Positions 1 to 7,692 of a stretch of DNA of 61,205 bases are shown piece after piece. The notes beneath the pieces were generated by a model that was not told the origin of the DNA, did no database searches, and worked only from the letters and a program-made list of their open reading frames with translations. This stretch comes from Lachnospiraceae bacterium (GTDB lineage: Bacteria > Bacillota > Clostridia > Lachnospirales > Lachnospiraceae), in the NCBI GenBank assembly GCA_015057325.1, contig SVEQ01000016.1:1-61205 (forward strand), in the 5' to 3' direction. The position numbers and the translations under genes are program-made. Numbering within the stretch: the first letter of the stretch is position 1; each line of letters starts with the position of its first letter.

Positions 1-127
1 GTAATATATCGACAATTTGTTATGCGTCCGTTTTGAAAATGTATATAACAGTTAATTAGACACAGGATATGCATACACCTGATAATCTATACGCGTCCGT
101 TAAGAATAAAAGTGCATTAAACAGCAA

Positions 128-157
128 TTCCCTGCCAAGATAAATCTCAGCAGGGAA
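128..157 (-). terminator. Probable terminator hairpin after metAA
   Basis: Inverted repeat TTCCCTGC (128-135) / GCAGGGAA (150-157) with a 14-base loop, lying just past the metAA stop. The tract after it on the minus strand is only weakly T-rich (TTGCTGTTT), so termination strength is uncertain. Confidence 0.5.
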
Positions 158-165
158 AGTAAGCA

Positions 166-1071
166 TCAAAGTATATAAGGCGTAATCTGATATACGTAAT
201 AATTAAGCCAGTTAAAATAAAGTGTGTTAGCATGACATCTCCAAGACTTAATAGGTTTCTTAGAAGGGTCATCATCAGGATAATAGTTACACGGAATTTC
301 AGGATTAATACCCTTATCAAGATCCCTCTTATATTCCTGATCCAGAGTTAATGTATCATACTCCGGATGTCCTGTCACAAAAATGTTCTTACCACCGTCA
401 CCGATTATAAGATACGGTCCGGTAATATCACTTTCAGATACTATCTCCAATCTGTCATTGGCAACAATATCTTCTTTACTGACACCCGTATATCTCGACT
501 GCGGTACTAGGAAAGAATCATCAAAACCTCTTACAAGTTCCGTTCTTTTATGGAATGTGTAGTGCTTATATATTCCGGAGAACTTCTTGGGAAGCTCATA
601 CTTATGAACTCCGTATCGATAGTAAAGGCCCGCCTGTGCACCCCAGCATATATGAAGTGTCGAAGTTACATTCTTTTCAGACCAATCCATAATCTTTGTT
701 AGTTCGTCCCAATACTCCACTTCTTCAAAATCAAGTTTCTCAACAGGTGCACCTGTTATAATCATTCCATCAAAACGTCTGTGTTTGATTTCCTCAAATG
801 TTGTATAGAAACTCTCAAGGTGCTTTCTGGCAACATTTTTTGATTCATAAGTACCTGTTCTGATTAATGAGATATTGACCTGCAAAGGTGTATTGGCAAG
901 ACTTCTGAAAAGTTGAAGCTCTGTATCTTCCTTAAGCGGCATAAGATTAAGTATAACCACCTCGAGCGGACGGATATCCTGGCTCATCGCCCTGTCCTCA
1001 TCCATCACAAATATATTCTCTTCTTCCAAAATCTTTTTGACCGGAAGGTCATTGGCTATCCTAATCGGCAT
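166..1071 (-). CDS. metAA: Homoserine O-acetyltransferase (MetA family)
   Basis: Acylates homoserine in the first committed step of methionine synthesis in the cytosol. The 301-residue length is normal for MetA. The glutamine-amidotransferase-like fold shows nucleophile Cys142 in HICWGAQAGLYY, and His235 and Glu237 in GHPEYD. Residue 111 is Glu (GAPVE). In characterised MetA enzymes Glu at this position goes with acetyl-CoA rather than succinyl-CoA, so the acetyltransferase call is an inference from that residue. The start ATG at 1071 follows an AGAAGGAAA ribosome binding site. The gene has its own promoter immediately downstream of the neighbouring lipoprotein gene, and no SAM riboswitch or T-box is visible in the roughly 30-base leader. 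Confidence 0.95.
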   Translation of the reverse strand: MPIRIANDLPVKKILEEENIFVMDEDRAMSQDIRPLEVVILNLMPLKEDTELQLFRSLANTPLQVNISLIRTGTYESKNVARKHLESFYTTFEEIKHRRFDGMIITGAPVEKLDFEEVEYWDELTKIMDWSEKNVTSTLHICWGAQAGLYYRYGVHKYELPKKFSGIYKHYTFHKRTELVRGFDDSFLVPQSRYTGVSKEDIVANDRLEIVSESDITGPYLIIGDGGKNIFVTGHPEYDTLTLDQEYKRDLDKGINPEIPCNYYPDDDPSKKPIKSWRCHANTLYFNWLNYYVYQITPYIL

Positions 1072-1109
1072 TGATGTTTCCTTCTTTCTAACTAATTTGT
1101 GTTCAACTA

Positions 1110-1138
1110 ATTATAGTATAAATGATATCCTCAATCAA
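1110..1138 (-). promoter_or_regulatory. Sigma-A-type promoter of metAA
   Basis: On the minus strand, -35 TTGATT (1133-1138), a 17-base spacer and -10 TATAAT (1110-1115). The transcript would start about 35 bases before the metAA ATG. Confidence 0.75.
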
Positions 1139-1145
1139 GGACAGT

Positions 1146-1760
1146 TTATTCAAGCACCGCATCCTTTAATGTGTAATACACATCCTCTTCTATCTTATAT
1201 GAGGAAAATATTCCCGAAACAGTAATTTCAGAATCCGCTGTTGGATAATCACCACCTGATAACTGAAACTCTATTCCCTGTGCACAACATGCGGTTGCAT
1301 CTTTTATAACGCATGCATAATAATCGTTATTATCAACATCATCATGATATATCGCAGTTGTCCCCTTCATTCTAATCTTCTTACCTATATACTGTTCAGG
1401 TGCACACATCATAGTATATACCTCCGAATATACAAGCGTACTACTTAACTTTGTAAGATCGACATCCACATCACCTGATGACAGATCCGTAACCGTCTCG
1501 TCAGTCTCCTCATACAAAGCATCCGATTGTTGCGTATCGTTTCCTTGTACATCTGCCGTATTGTCAGATTCCGAATCAAGCGACTCCGAATCATCCGTAT
1601 TGGCGTTATCTGACTCTGTGGTTTTATCCGCCTGCTCTTTAAGAACATCCTCAACATTTTTTGATACCTTGCTATCCGTTGTTCGCGTACTATCCTTACC
1701 GCATCCACACATTCCAAGCACAAGTATCATAACCATCAAAAAACACGATATTTTCCTCAT
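1146..1760 (-). CDS. Lipoprotein with an OB-fold-like C-terminal domain
   Basis: 204 residues. An N-terminal signal peptide ends in a lipobox with Cys20 (MCGC), so it should be a lipid-anchored extracytoplasmic protein. Residues of roughly 25-95 form an acidic, Ser/Asp-rich linker. The C-terminal part has YIGKKIRMKG, a DATACCAQGIEF motif with paired cysteines, and a strand pattern like a small nucleic-acid or metal-binding OB fold. It lies 17 bases after the ZnuA-like gene, so the two are probably co-transcribed. Inference: it helps extracytoplasmic metal handling, with the Cys-Cys pair as a candidate ligand. I do not recognise a named family with certainty. Confidence 0.7.
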   Translation of the reverse strand: MRKISCFLMVMILVLGMCGCGKDSTRTTDSKVSKNVEDVLKEQADKTTESDNANTDDSESLDSESDNTADVQGNDTQQSDALYEETDETVTDLSSGDVDVDLTKLSSTLVYSEVYTMMCAPEQYIGKKIRMKGTTAIYHDDVDNNDYYACVIKDATACCAQGIEFQLSGGDYPTADSEITVSGIFSSYKIEEDVYYTLKDAVLE

Positions 1761-1777
1761 AAAAACACACCGTCCTT

Positions 1778-2749
1778 TTACTTCAACGCTTCTTTAAGCA
1801 CTTCAAGATTGTCCTCCATAATAGACAAATACTGTGCTCCGTCCTCAACATCCTTCATCGTTACAGACTGCATTGAATTAATAGTAAGTATGCTCTGATT
1901 CTTATCGGTTGTATTATCAACAATACTCTGTGCAATCTTCTGATCTGAACCCTCAATTGTCATTACGCTCTTAAGATTGAGTTCATCCACTTTGTTAGAG
2001 AGAAATCTTATTGTCTCAAAACTTGCTTCAGTCTCCGCAGAACAGCCAATAAATGCTGCATAATATGTTAGACCGTAATCCTCTGTCATATATCTGAATG
2101 GGAATCTATCTCCGAAAAGTATGCATTTTGTTGATGCATCATCTACAGCACTCTTATACTGGTCATCCAACTGTGAAAGACTGTCTGTATAAGCTTTAAC
2201 ATTTGCCTGATAAGTTGAAGCATTATCAGCATCAACCTTCTCGATTGCTTTTTCTATCTCATTGCAAAGGATTACTGCATTCTTAAGCGAAAGCCAAACA
2301 TGCTCATCATATTCAGGGCCTTCTTCTTCCTCTTCTTCTTCGCCTTCCATTCCTTCAACAAGTTCTTCTTCTTTAACGTTATCACCTAATACATCAAGAA
2401 GATTAATGGCAACCATATCTTTGTTATTGGCTGTTTTGAGAACGTCCTCTACCCAGCCGTCAGACTCGCCACCTACATAAATGAAAATATCGCAATCCGA
2501 TATTTTAACAATATCATCTGTTGTTGGCTGATAACTGTGCAAATCAACTCCGCTATCAAGAAGCAAAGTAAGTTCTGCATTATCTGCTTTATCACCAAGT
2601 ATCTCTCTTACCCAATCATACTCCGGGAAAATTGTTGTAACGATTTTAATCTTATCAGAAGATGTATTAACATCTTCTTTTTTACCGCATCCGCATACTG
2701 CAAATACGAGCATAACCATAGCAACTACTAATAATAATTTCTTTTTCAT
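1778..2749 (-). CDS. Zinc/manganese-type ABC transporter substrate-binding lipoprotein (ZnuA-like)
   Basis: 323 residues with a lipoprotein signal (VCGC, Cys21), then a cluster A-I (ZnuA/TroA) fold. Candidate metal ligands are His71 (DLHSYQP) and His150 (DEHVWLS). A run of Glu at about residues 136-143 sits where ZnuA proteins carry a His/acidic-rich loop. At the usual third His position the sequence reads FGDRFPFRY, so that ligand is replaced or supplied differently. The role would be to capture extracellular Zn or Mn for import. No ATPase or permease gene lies nearby, so its ABC partners must be elsewhere or absent. It is followed by the lipoprotein gene and preceded by the Cys/His membrane protein gene. 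Confidence 0.88.
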   Translation of the reverse strand: MKKKLLLVVAMVMLVFAVCGCGKKEDVNTSSDKIKIVTTIFPEYDWVREILGDKADNAELTLLLDSGVDLHSYQPTTDDIVKISDCDIFIYVGGESDGWVEDVLKTANNKDMVAINLLDVLGDNVKEEELVEGMEGEEEEEEEGPEYDEHVWLSLKNAVILCNEIEKAIEKVDADNASTYQANVKAYTDSLSQLDDQYKSAVDDASTKCILFGDRFPFRYMTEDYGLTYYAAFIGCSAETEASFETIRFLSNKVDELNLKSVMTIEGSDQKIAQSIVDNTTDKNQSILTINSMQSVTMKDVEDGAQYLSIMEDNLEVLKEALK

Positions 2750-2795
2750 TTATCTAAACCTCCACTATTAAAAAAACTAAAATAACGTGTTGGTT

Positions 2796-3104
2796 TCAAG
2801 GGTTTAATCTTACCTTCCTACTTACAAGCGTATGTGGAACAACATGTAAAACATACATCTTGCATAGATTATATGTAAGCGCAGAAACGAGAAGTACCAG
2901 TATAATTGTTCCTACAGCATTACCAAGTTGATTAATTGTATTGATACAAATATCTATCGTGGCACATATCGGACAATCCTCACCACAACAATCGTGATGA
3001 AGTTCTCCTGCCACAAAGAAATAAGACATAAGTAACGCAAACAAAACCATCACGCAAACCGTAACGGATATAATCTTTCTGTTGTTACCAGTCAAAAACT
3101 TCAT
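2796..3104 (-). CDS. Small Cys/His-rich membrane protein
   Basis: About 102 residues from the ATG at 3104, chosen because AAGGG lies seven bases upstream. An in-frame TTG at 3122 would add six residues and overlap ligA. Two hydrophobic segments (about residues 10-33 and 62-82) flank a short loop with HHDCCGEDCPIC and a further Cys. This Cys/His cluster is the only strongly constrained-looking part and is a plausible extracytoplasmic metal-binding site. It sits four bases after the ligA stop and upstream of the ZnuA-like gene, which fits a role in metal homeostasis. Function is not established. Confidence 0.7.
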   Translation of the reverse strand: MKFLTGNNRKIISVTVCVMVLFALLMSYFFVAGELHHDCCGEDCPICATIDICINTINQLGNAVGTIILVLLVSALTYNLCKMYVLHVVPHTLVSRKVRLNP

Positions 3105-3108
3105 GTCA

Positions 3109-5085
3109 TCACCCTTTTGCAAGTTTAATAAAATCTTCCTCCGATAGAATCGGTATGTTAAGTTCTCTCGCCTTCTTATTCTTTGACGAATTAGACGTCA
3201 CATCATTGTTGATAAGATAATTTGTCTTAGCTGAAACCGAGCCTGTGACCTTACCGCCCAACTTCTCAATATACTCCTTAAGCTCGTCGCGGTTAGCAAA
3301 ATGCTCTACACCGCCGGTTATAACGAATACTTTTCCATCAAGTGTTTGATCGCCCTTTTCTGCTTCTTTTTCAAAGGTTATTTCCAAAAGAAGATCATTT
3401 ACAAGCTTAAGTTTTTCTTCGCTATGGAAGAAATCAAAAAATGCTTGTGCCAACACCTCGCCTATGCCGTCTATTGCTGTAAGTTCTTCTACACCGGCAT
3501 TAATTATTTTGTCAAAATCTGCATCAAAATGAGCCACTATAACCTTGGCATTGGCAAGTCCTATTCCGGCAATTCCAAGACTGTATATGAACTTTGCCAT
3601 TGGAACTGTTCGTGCTGTATTGACAGATGCAATAATATTGTCATATGATTTCTCGCCGAAACCTTCCATATTGACAATCATATCCTTATGTCTGTCAAGA
3701 TGAAACAAATCCGGAAGACTTCTAATTATACCTTTATCAATGAATTTTTCAAGTGTAGCCTCTGACATACCGTCAATATTCATTGCATTTCTTGATACGA
3801 AATGTGCAAATCCTTTGATCTGCTTAGCAGGACAATCAGGATTCGTACAAAACAATACCTGTACGCCATTCTCGTCCTTTAGAGTTGTATCTCCCTCGCA
3901 GGCCGGACACTTATCGGGTATTACAAGATTATCACTTCCCGTAAGATTCTCGGCAACCTGCGGAATTATCATATTCGCTTTATATACCGTTATCTTGTCA
4001 TTTAAACCAAGACGAAGTGCACGAAGAATACTTACATTATGAAGGCTTGCACGACTTACTGTAGTTCCTTCAAGTTCAACCGGTGAAAATATGGCAACCG
4101 GATTGATAAGTCCTGTTCTTGACGGTGACCATTCAACCTCAAGCAGTGTAGTTTCTGCCAATTCATCTGCCCATTTAAACGCTATCGAATCACGAGGAAA
4201 CTTCGCTGTCGTTCCAAGACTTTTTCCATACGCTATATCATTATACGAAAGCACAAGTCCGTCTGACGGAACATCATGATTAGTAATCTTTTCAGCAAAA
4301 AATGCTACTTTATCCGCAATCGTATCGGCATCTACGGTGTAATGCTCAACCACATCAAACCCCTGCTTAGAAAGCCAATCAAAACGGCTAATTACCGTAT
4401 TGTCAAAACCGATATTTTCTATCTCTGTATCATTTAACACATCTGCCACCATAGAAAATGCAAAGAAATTCACGTGACGTTTTGCTGTAATCTCATTATT
4501 AAGCTGTCTTACCGAGCCAGAACAAAGATTACGTGGGTTTTTATATTTTTCTTCCGAATCGGCTATCTCTTCGTTCATTTTGTTAAAGTCTGAATATTTG
4601 ATAACAGCCTCTCCACGAATAATGAGCCTGTCTTTATAAGGTATTCTTCTTGGAAGATTCTCAAACGTCTTTGCGTTATTGGTTATAACCTCACCAATCT
4701 CACCGTTACCGCGTGTTACCGCATTCATAAGTTCACCGTTCTCATAGGTTAACACAACGGTAAGACCGTCCAATTTCCATGAAAGAACGCCCTCGTGAGA
4801 GCCCAGCCAACTCTTAAGAGTCTCCACTTCTTTTGTCTTATCGAGCGAAAGCATAGGCGACGGATGTGCTTGCTTTGGAAGTTCACTTAAAACCTCATAT
4901 CCTACATTGACAGTCGGGCTGTTTGCCAATGTAATACCGGTCTCCTCTTCAAGTGCTACAAGCTCGTCATACAGCCTGTCGTACTCAAGATTAGACATGA
5001 TTTCCGTATCTTTTTGATAATATGCTTTTGACGCTTCATTAAGAAGTGCCACAAGCTCTTTAAGTCTTTTTTCTTTATCCATCAA
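3109..5085 (-). CDS. ligA: NAD-dependent DNA ligase LigA
   Basis: Seals nicks in duplex DNA using NAD+ during replication and repair. The 658-residue length is typical. In order: an N-terminal Ia domain (YYQKDTEIM...EYDRLYDEL), an adenylation domain with nucleophile Lys104 in SWKLDG, an OB domain, a four-Cys zinc finger (CPAC...CTNPDC), helix-hairpin-helix repeats (GIAGIGLANAK, IDGIGEVLA) and a C-terminal BRCT domain (GKVFVITGGVEHFANRDELK). The Ia motif has MSNLEYD where most LigA proteins have ISDxEYD. The start could be 5085 or the adjacent ATG at 5082. Confidence 0.97.
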   Translation of the reverse strand: MMDKEKRLKELVALLNEASKAYYQKDTEIMSNLEYDRLYDELVALEEETGITLANSPTVNVGYEVLSELPKQAHPSPMLSLDKTKEVETLKSWLGSHEGVLSWKLDGLTVVLTYENGELMNAVTRGNGEIGEVITNNAKTFENLPRRIPYKDRLIIRGEAVIKYSDFNKMNEEIADSEEKYKNPRNLCSGSVRQLNNEITAKRHVNFFAFSMVADVLNDTEIENIGFDNTVISRFDWLSKQGFDVVEHYTVDADTIADKVAFFAEKITNHDVPSDGLVLSYNDIAYGKSLGTTAKFPRDSIAFKWADELAETTLLEVEWSPSRTGLINPVAIFSPVELEGTTVSRASLHNVSILRALRLGLNDKITVYKANMIIPQVAENLTGSDNLVIPDKCPACEGDTTLKDENGVQVLFCTNPDCPAKQIKGFAHFVSRNAMNIDGMSEATLEKFIDKGIIRSLPDLFHLDRHKDMIVNMEGFGEKSYDNIIASVNTARTVPMAKFIYSLGIAGIGLANAKVIVAHFDADFDKIINAGVEELTAIDGIGEVLAQAFFDFFHSEEKLKLVNDLLLEITFEKEAEKGDQTLDGKVFVITGGVEHFANRDELKEYIEKLGGKVTGSVSAKTNYLINNDVTSNSSKNKKARELNIPILSEEDFIKLAKG

Positions 5086-5108
5086 AACTACCTTCTTACC
5101 TATAACAA

Positions 5109-5855
5109 TTACTGCTTTGCGTTTTCCACCTTATCCTGAGCAATTCTCTTTTTAAGTTCTGTAAGCTCTTCGGGGGTAACATTTCTGATTTGTCCCGGCT
5201 TCATTTCGCCGATTTCAATATTGATAACTCTTATTCTGCGAAGCTTGACAACTTTATATTCAAAGGCTTCGCACATCTTTCTAATCTGTCGGTTATAGCC
5301 CTGGGTTAAAATGATAGAGAACGACTTATCATTTCTCTTTTTTACCTTGCATCTCTTAGTAACAACCCAGACATCTTTGTTGGAATCGTGAATCTTGACA
5401 CCTTCCGCCATACCTTTAAGAAAATCATCTGTTATTGTTCGGTTAACGGTAACTACATATTCCTTTTCATGCTGATTTCTCGCCTTGGATATCTCGTTAC
5501 ACAAATCGCCGTCATTTGTAAGCAATAACAACCCTTCCGAATCCTTATCAAGTCTTCCTATATACTTAAGATCATTATCCAACTTAAAGTTTTTAAATAT
5601 TCCCGATTCGTCTCCGTTATGCATTGTACAAGCATAACCCTTAGGCTTATTAAATGCTACCAGCTTAAACGGCAGATCATGCTTAATAACCTTATTATTA
5701 ACTTTGACTTCATCAGCATCGCTTACACGCATACCCATGTCAGCAGTTTTGCCATTAACCGACACCTTGCCCTGCTCTATAAACTCATCTGCCTTACGTC
5801 TTGAGCAAAAGCCTGATGAAGCGATATATTTATTTAAACGTATCTGTTCATTCAT
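5109..5855 (-). CDS. rRNA pseudouridine synthase, RsuA/RluB/RluF family
   Basis: Isomerises a uridine to pseudouridine in ribosomal RNA. The ATG at 5855 (248 aa) is preferred because AAGAGGA lies upstream and the S4 domain starts right away (MNEQIRLNKYIASSGFCSRRKADEFI). The upstream in-frame extension to 5933 runs through the promoter. The S4 RNA-binding domain spans about residues 5-60. The catalytic domain has YIGRLDKDSEGLLLLTNDGD with the catalytic Asp in RLD, and TQGYNRQIRKM near the end. The layout resembles RluF/RluB, but the target uridine cannot be read from sequence alone. Confidence 0.9.
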   Translation of the reverse strand: MNEQIRLNKYIASSGFCSRRKADEFIEQGKVSVNGKTADMGMRVSDADEVKVNNKVIKHDLPFKLVAFNKPKGYACTMHNGDESGIFKNFKLDNDLKYIGRLDKDSEGLLLLTNDGDLCNEISKARNQHEKEYVVTVNRTITDDFLKGMAEGVKIHDSNKDVWVVTKRCKVKKRNDKSFSIILTQGYNRQIRKMCEAFEYKVVKLRRIRVINIEIGEMKPGQIRNVTPEELTELKKRIAQDKVENAKQ

Positions 5856-5904
5856 AATATTATTCCTCTTAAAGTAATTATGTCCAAATATGCACGCATT
5901 TGAT

Positions 5905-5933
5905 ATAATACCACGCGCAGAAAATATTTTCAA
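5905..5933 (-). promoter_or_regulatory. Promoter of the pseudouridine synthase gene
   Basis: -35 TTGAAA (5928-5933), a 17-base spacer and -10 TATTAT (5905-5910) with an extended TGG just upstream. The TSS would lie about 40 bases before the chosen start at 5855, which supports that start over the longer ORF. Confidence 0.7.
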
Positions 5934-5979
5934 ATATTTCCGTTATTCTTTATTTGTCAAAATATATTGCATTTTTTTC

Positions 5980-6008
5980 TTGAAATTGTTAATAAACTAC
6001 GTTATAAT
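5980..6008 (+). promoter_or_regulatory. Promoter of the Lrp-family regulator
   Basis: -35 TTGAAA (5980-5985), a 17-base spacer and -10 TATAAT (6003-6008). It is a near-consensus sigma-A promoter, divergent from the pseudouridine synthase promoter. It gives a leader of about 80 bases. Confidence 0.8.
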
Positions 6009-6021
6009 ACGGTTGAATGCA

Positions 6022-6062
6022 GTGAGGTGTTCTTTTATTAAATGGGACAACTCACTTTTTTT
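6022..6062 (+). terminator. Terminator-like hairpin in the leader of the Lrp-family gene
   Basis: GTGAG (6022-6026) pairs with CTCAC (6051-6055). After one mismatch TGTTC (6028-6032) pairs with GGACA (6045-6049). Seven T follow (6056-6062). It lies between the promoter and the start codon at 6093, so it would act as an attenuator rather than an end-of-gene terminator. Confidence 0.55.
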
Positions 6063-6092
6063 ATATTATTAATTAGGTTAGGATGTGAAATT

Positions 6093-6542
6093 ATGGACGC
6101 AATAGATAAAAAGATACTACGACTTCTTCAGGAAAACGCAAGACACCCGTTAAAGTACATTGCAGGCAAGGTATTTCTTTCATCTCCTGCAGTTTCAGCA
6201 AGAATCGAACGTTTGGAAAATGATGGAATTATCACAGGCTATCAGGCTGTGGTTGACCCAATAAGCCTCGGCTATCACGTAACGGCATTTATCAACATGT
6301 CTTTAGAGCCTAAGCAAAAACCTAAATTCTATCCATTCCTTGAGAAATGCCCCAATGTTCTTGAATGTAATTGTGTTACGGGTGCATATTCAATGTTAAT
6401 TAAGGTTGCATTTGCAAGCACCATGGAATTGGATACTTTCATAGGTCAACTTCAAAAATACGGCAAGACCGAAACACAAATAGTATTCTCAACTCCGGTT
6501 AAACCTCGCGGAGTAAGCATTGCCGAAGAAGATAAGAAATAA
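6093..6542 (+). CDS. Lrp/AsnC-family transcriptional regulator
   Basis: 149 residues from the ATG at 6093, chosen for the GGATGTG upstream and because the helix-turn-helix begins at once (MDAIDKKILRLLQENAR). The N-terminal winged HTH (about 1-60, SSPAVSARIERLENDGII) binds DNA. The C-terminal RAM/ACT-like domain (about 65-140) with the CNCVTGAYSMLIKV segment binds amino acids and mediates oligomerisation. No amino-acid gene is adjacent, so targets cannot be inferred, although autoregulation through the divergent promoter region is likely for this family. The leader contains a possible attenuator. Confidence 0.92.
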   Translation: MDAIDKKILRLLQENARHPLKYIAGKVFLSSPAVSARIERLENDGIITGYQAVVDPISLGYHVTAFINMSLEPKQKPKFYPFLEKCPNVLECNCVTGAYSMLIKVAFASTMELDTFIGQLQKYGKTETQIVFSTPVKPRGVSIAEEDKK

Positions 6543-6546
6543 AGGA

Positions 6547-6572
6547 AACCACCGGTTATTGTGCCGGTGGTT
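6547..6572. terminator. Shared hairpin between convergent genes
   Basis: AACCACCGG (6547-6555) / CCGGTGGTT (6564-6572) with an 8-base loop, flanked by a T-rich tract on the plus side and CCTTTATTTC on the minus side. The right arm lies inside the last codons of the minus-strand gene and its stop codon lies in the loop. It probably serves both genes. Confidence 0.7.
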
Positions 6573-7470
6573 CTTCATTATTATCTGTTTCATTGTTTTC
6601 GTTATTTTCAGTTTCGTTGTTTTCAGGCTCATTATTCTCGGGTTCGTTATTCTCATTTTCATCTGCCTTGTTTTCGGTAGTTACTGTTTGATTAACGTCT
6701 GCACCGGAATTAACCTCGACATTTCTTTTACTGATAATGTCATAGAAATCTTTGAGCGTACTGTCTTTCTTGGTAAGTTTCTCGTTCTGCTTTGCAACCG
6801 AGGAAAATACCTTCTGTATATCCTTATCACCCTTAATCTTAGCTATATACTCCTGTGTTTCTGCCGGAAGTGTACCATTCATTATTCTAAATCCCTGTGC
6901 TCCGGTAACAATGTATAAAACTACAATATCATATGGTGAAGAATTAACACCGCTAATTGAAAGATTAGAAACAACAAACGCAACGTAACTTCCCTCATCC
7001 GGACCGTCTTTGGTATATACCGTAATATTGTCATAAGCAGTTATGAACTCAGCCTTCTTCTTAAGTAACTCATCACTGCTATACTGTGATGCATCGGTAA
7101 CCATATCCTGAAGTTTCTGATTATCACATTCAGTTATTGCAGCAAAATACTCCATTATAAAGGCATTGAGATCCTCATCCTGATTCTTCTCATAAGGAAG
7201 AATCGTTTCATGAGTTTCATCTGCATCAACATCTAAATCAAGAACTTCCTTCTTAATATCTTCAGGAGAATCTTTCAACGCCCCCTTTGTAAAAGGATTA
7301 CCCATTATCGCATACACAAGTACACAACAAAGTACAAACAAACTCCATCCAAGAATAAGTTTGAGTTTCGGACTTATATATAACGTGTCATTACCAACAT
7401 GAAGTTCCGAATCCTTAAAATGAAACGACTCGCTGTAATCTGACATCTTATCAAATACATTCTTATCCAT
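6556..7470 (-). CDS. Single-pass membrane protein with an Asn/Glu-repeat tail
   Basis: 304 residues, no family recognised. One transmembrane helix (about residues 32-56, LKLILGWSLFVLCCVLVYAI) leaves a short cytoplasmic N-terminus and a large outer domain. The middle part (about 95-240) looks like a compact alpha/beta NTF2-like fold (FIMEYFAAITECDNQKLQDM, then YVAFVVSNLSI), a guess from the helix-strand pattern. The C-terminal 40 residues are low complexity with repeated ENNEP/ENNET units ending in EPPAQ, probably a flexible acidic tail. The gene is convergent with the Lrp gene, sharing a terminator. Confidence 0.8.
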   Translation of the reverse strand: MDKNVFDKMSDYSESFHFKDSELHVGNDTLYISPKLKLILGWSLFVLCCVLVYAIMGNPFTKGALKDSPEDIKKEVLDLDVDADETHETILPYEKNQDEDLNAFIMEYFAAITECDNQKLQDMVTDASQYSSDELLKKKAEFITAYDNITVYTKDGPDEGSYVAFVVSNLSISGVNSSPYDIVVLYIVTGAQGFRIMNGTLPAETQEYIAKIKGDKDIQKVFSSVAKQNEKLTKKDSTLKDFYDIISKRNVEVNSGADVNQTVTTENKADENENNEPENNEPENNETENNENNETDNNEEPPAQ

Positions 7471-7556
7471 AATACTGCTCTCCGTCTATATAGAACTTTT
7501 GCCATACTATTCTAACAAAAGACATCTTAAAATGCAACATAGGAAGTCAAAAATAT

Positions 7557-7585
7557 TTGCCATTTAAAATATGTTGTAGTATTAT
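7557..7585 (+). promoter_or_regulatory. Promoter of tRNA-Arg and the downstream RlmH-like gene
   Basis: -35 TTGCCA (7557-7562), a 17-base spacer and -10 TATTAT (7580-7585). The alternative -10 TATACT lies 3 bases on. It starts about 8 bases before the tRNA 5' end. Confidence 0.6.
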
Positions 7586-7599
7586 ACTACTTGTGATTT

Positions 7600-7671
7600 G
7601 CACCAGTAGCTCAGTGGATAGAGCACCGGCCTCCGGAGCCGGGTGCGGAGGTTCGATTCCTCTCTGGTGCA
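7600..7671 (+). tRNA. tRNA-Arg (anticodon CCG)
   Basis: A 72-base cloverleaf. Acceptor GCACCAG (7600-7606) pairs with CTGGTGC (7664-7670), discriminator A7671. D stem is GCTC/GAGC. Anticodon stem CCGGC/GCCGG holds the loop CTCCGGA with anticodon CCG. T arm is GGAGG-TTCGATT-CCTCT. CCA is not encoded. The gene after it begins only 21 bases downstream, so the two are probably co-transcribed. Confidence 0.95.
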
Positions 7672-7692
7672 TTTTTTATTAAGGAGAAACTT

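Noticed and set aside
652-664. 0A box inside metAA
   Set aside because: TGTCGAA here is within a coding region unrelated to sporulation and shows that a single match of this 7-mer is likely by chance.
1072-1145. SAM riboswitch before metAA
   Set aside because: The leader is only about 35 bases, too short for any known SAM riboswitch.
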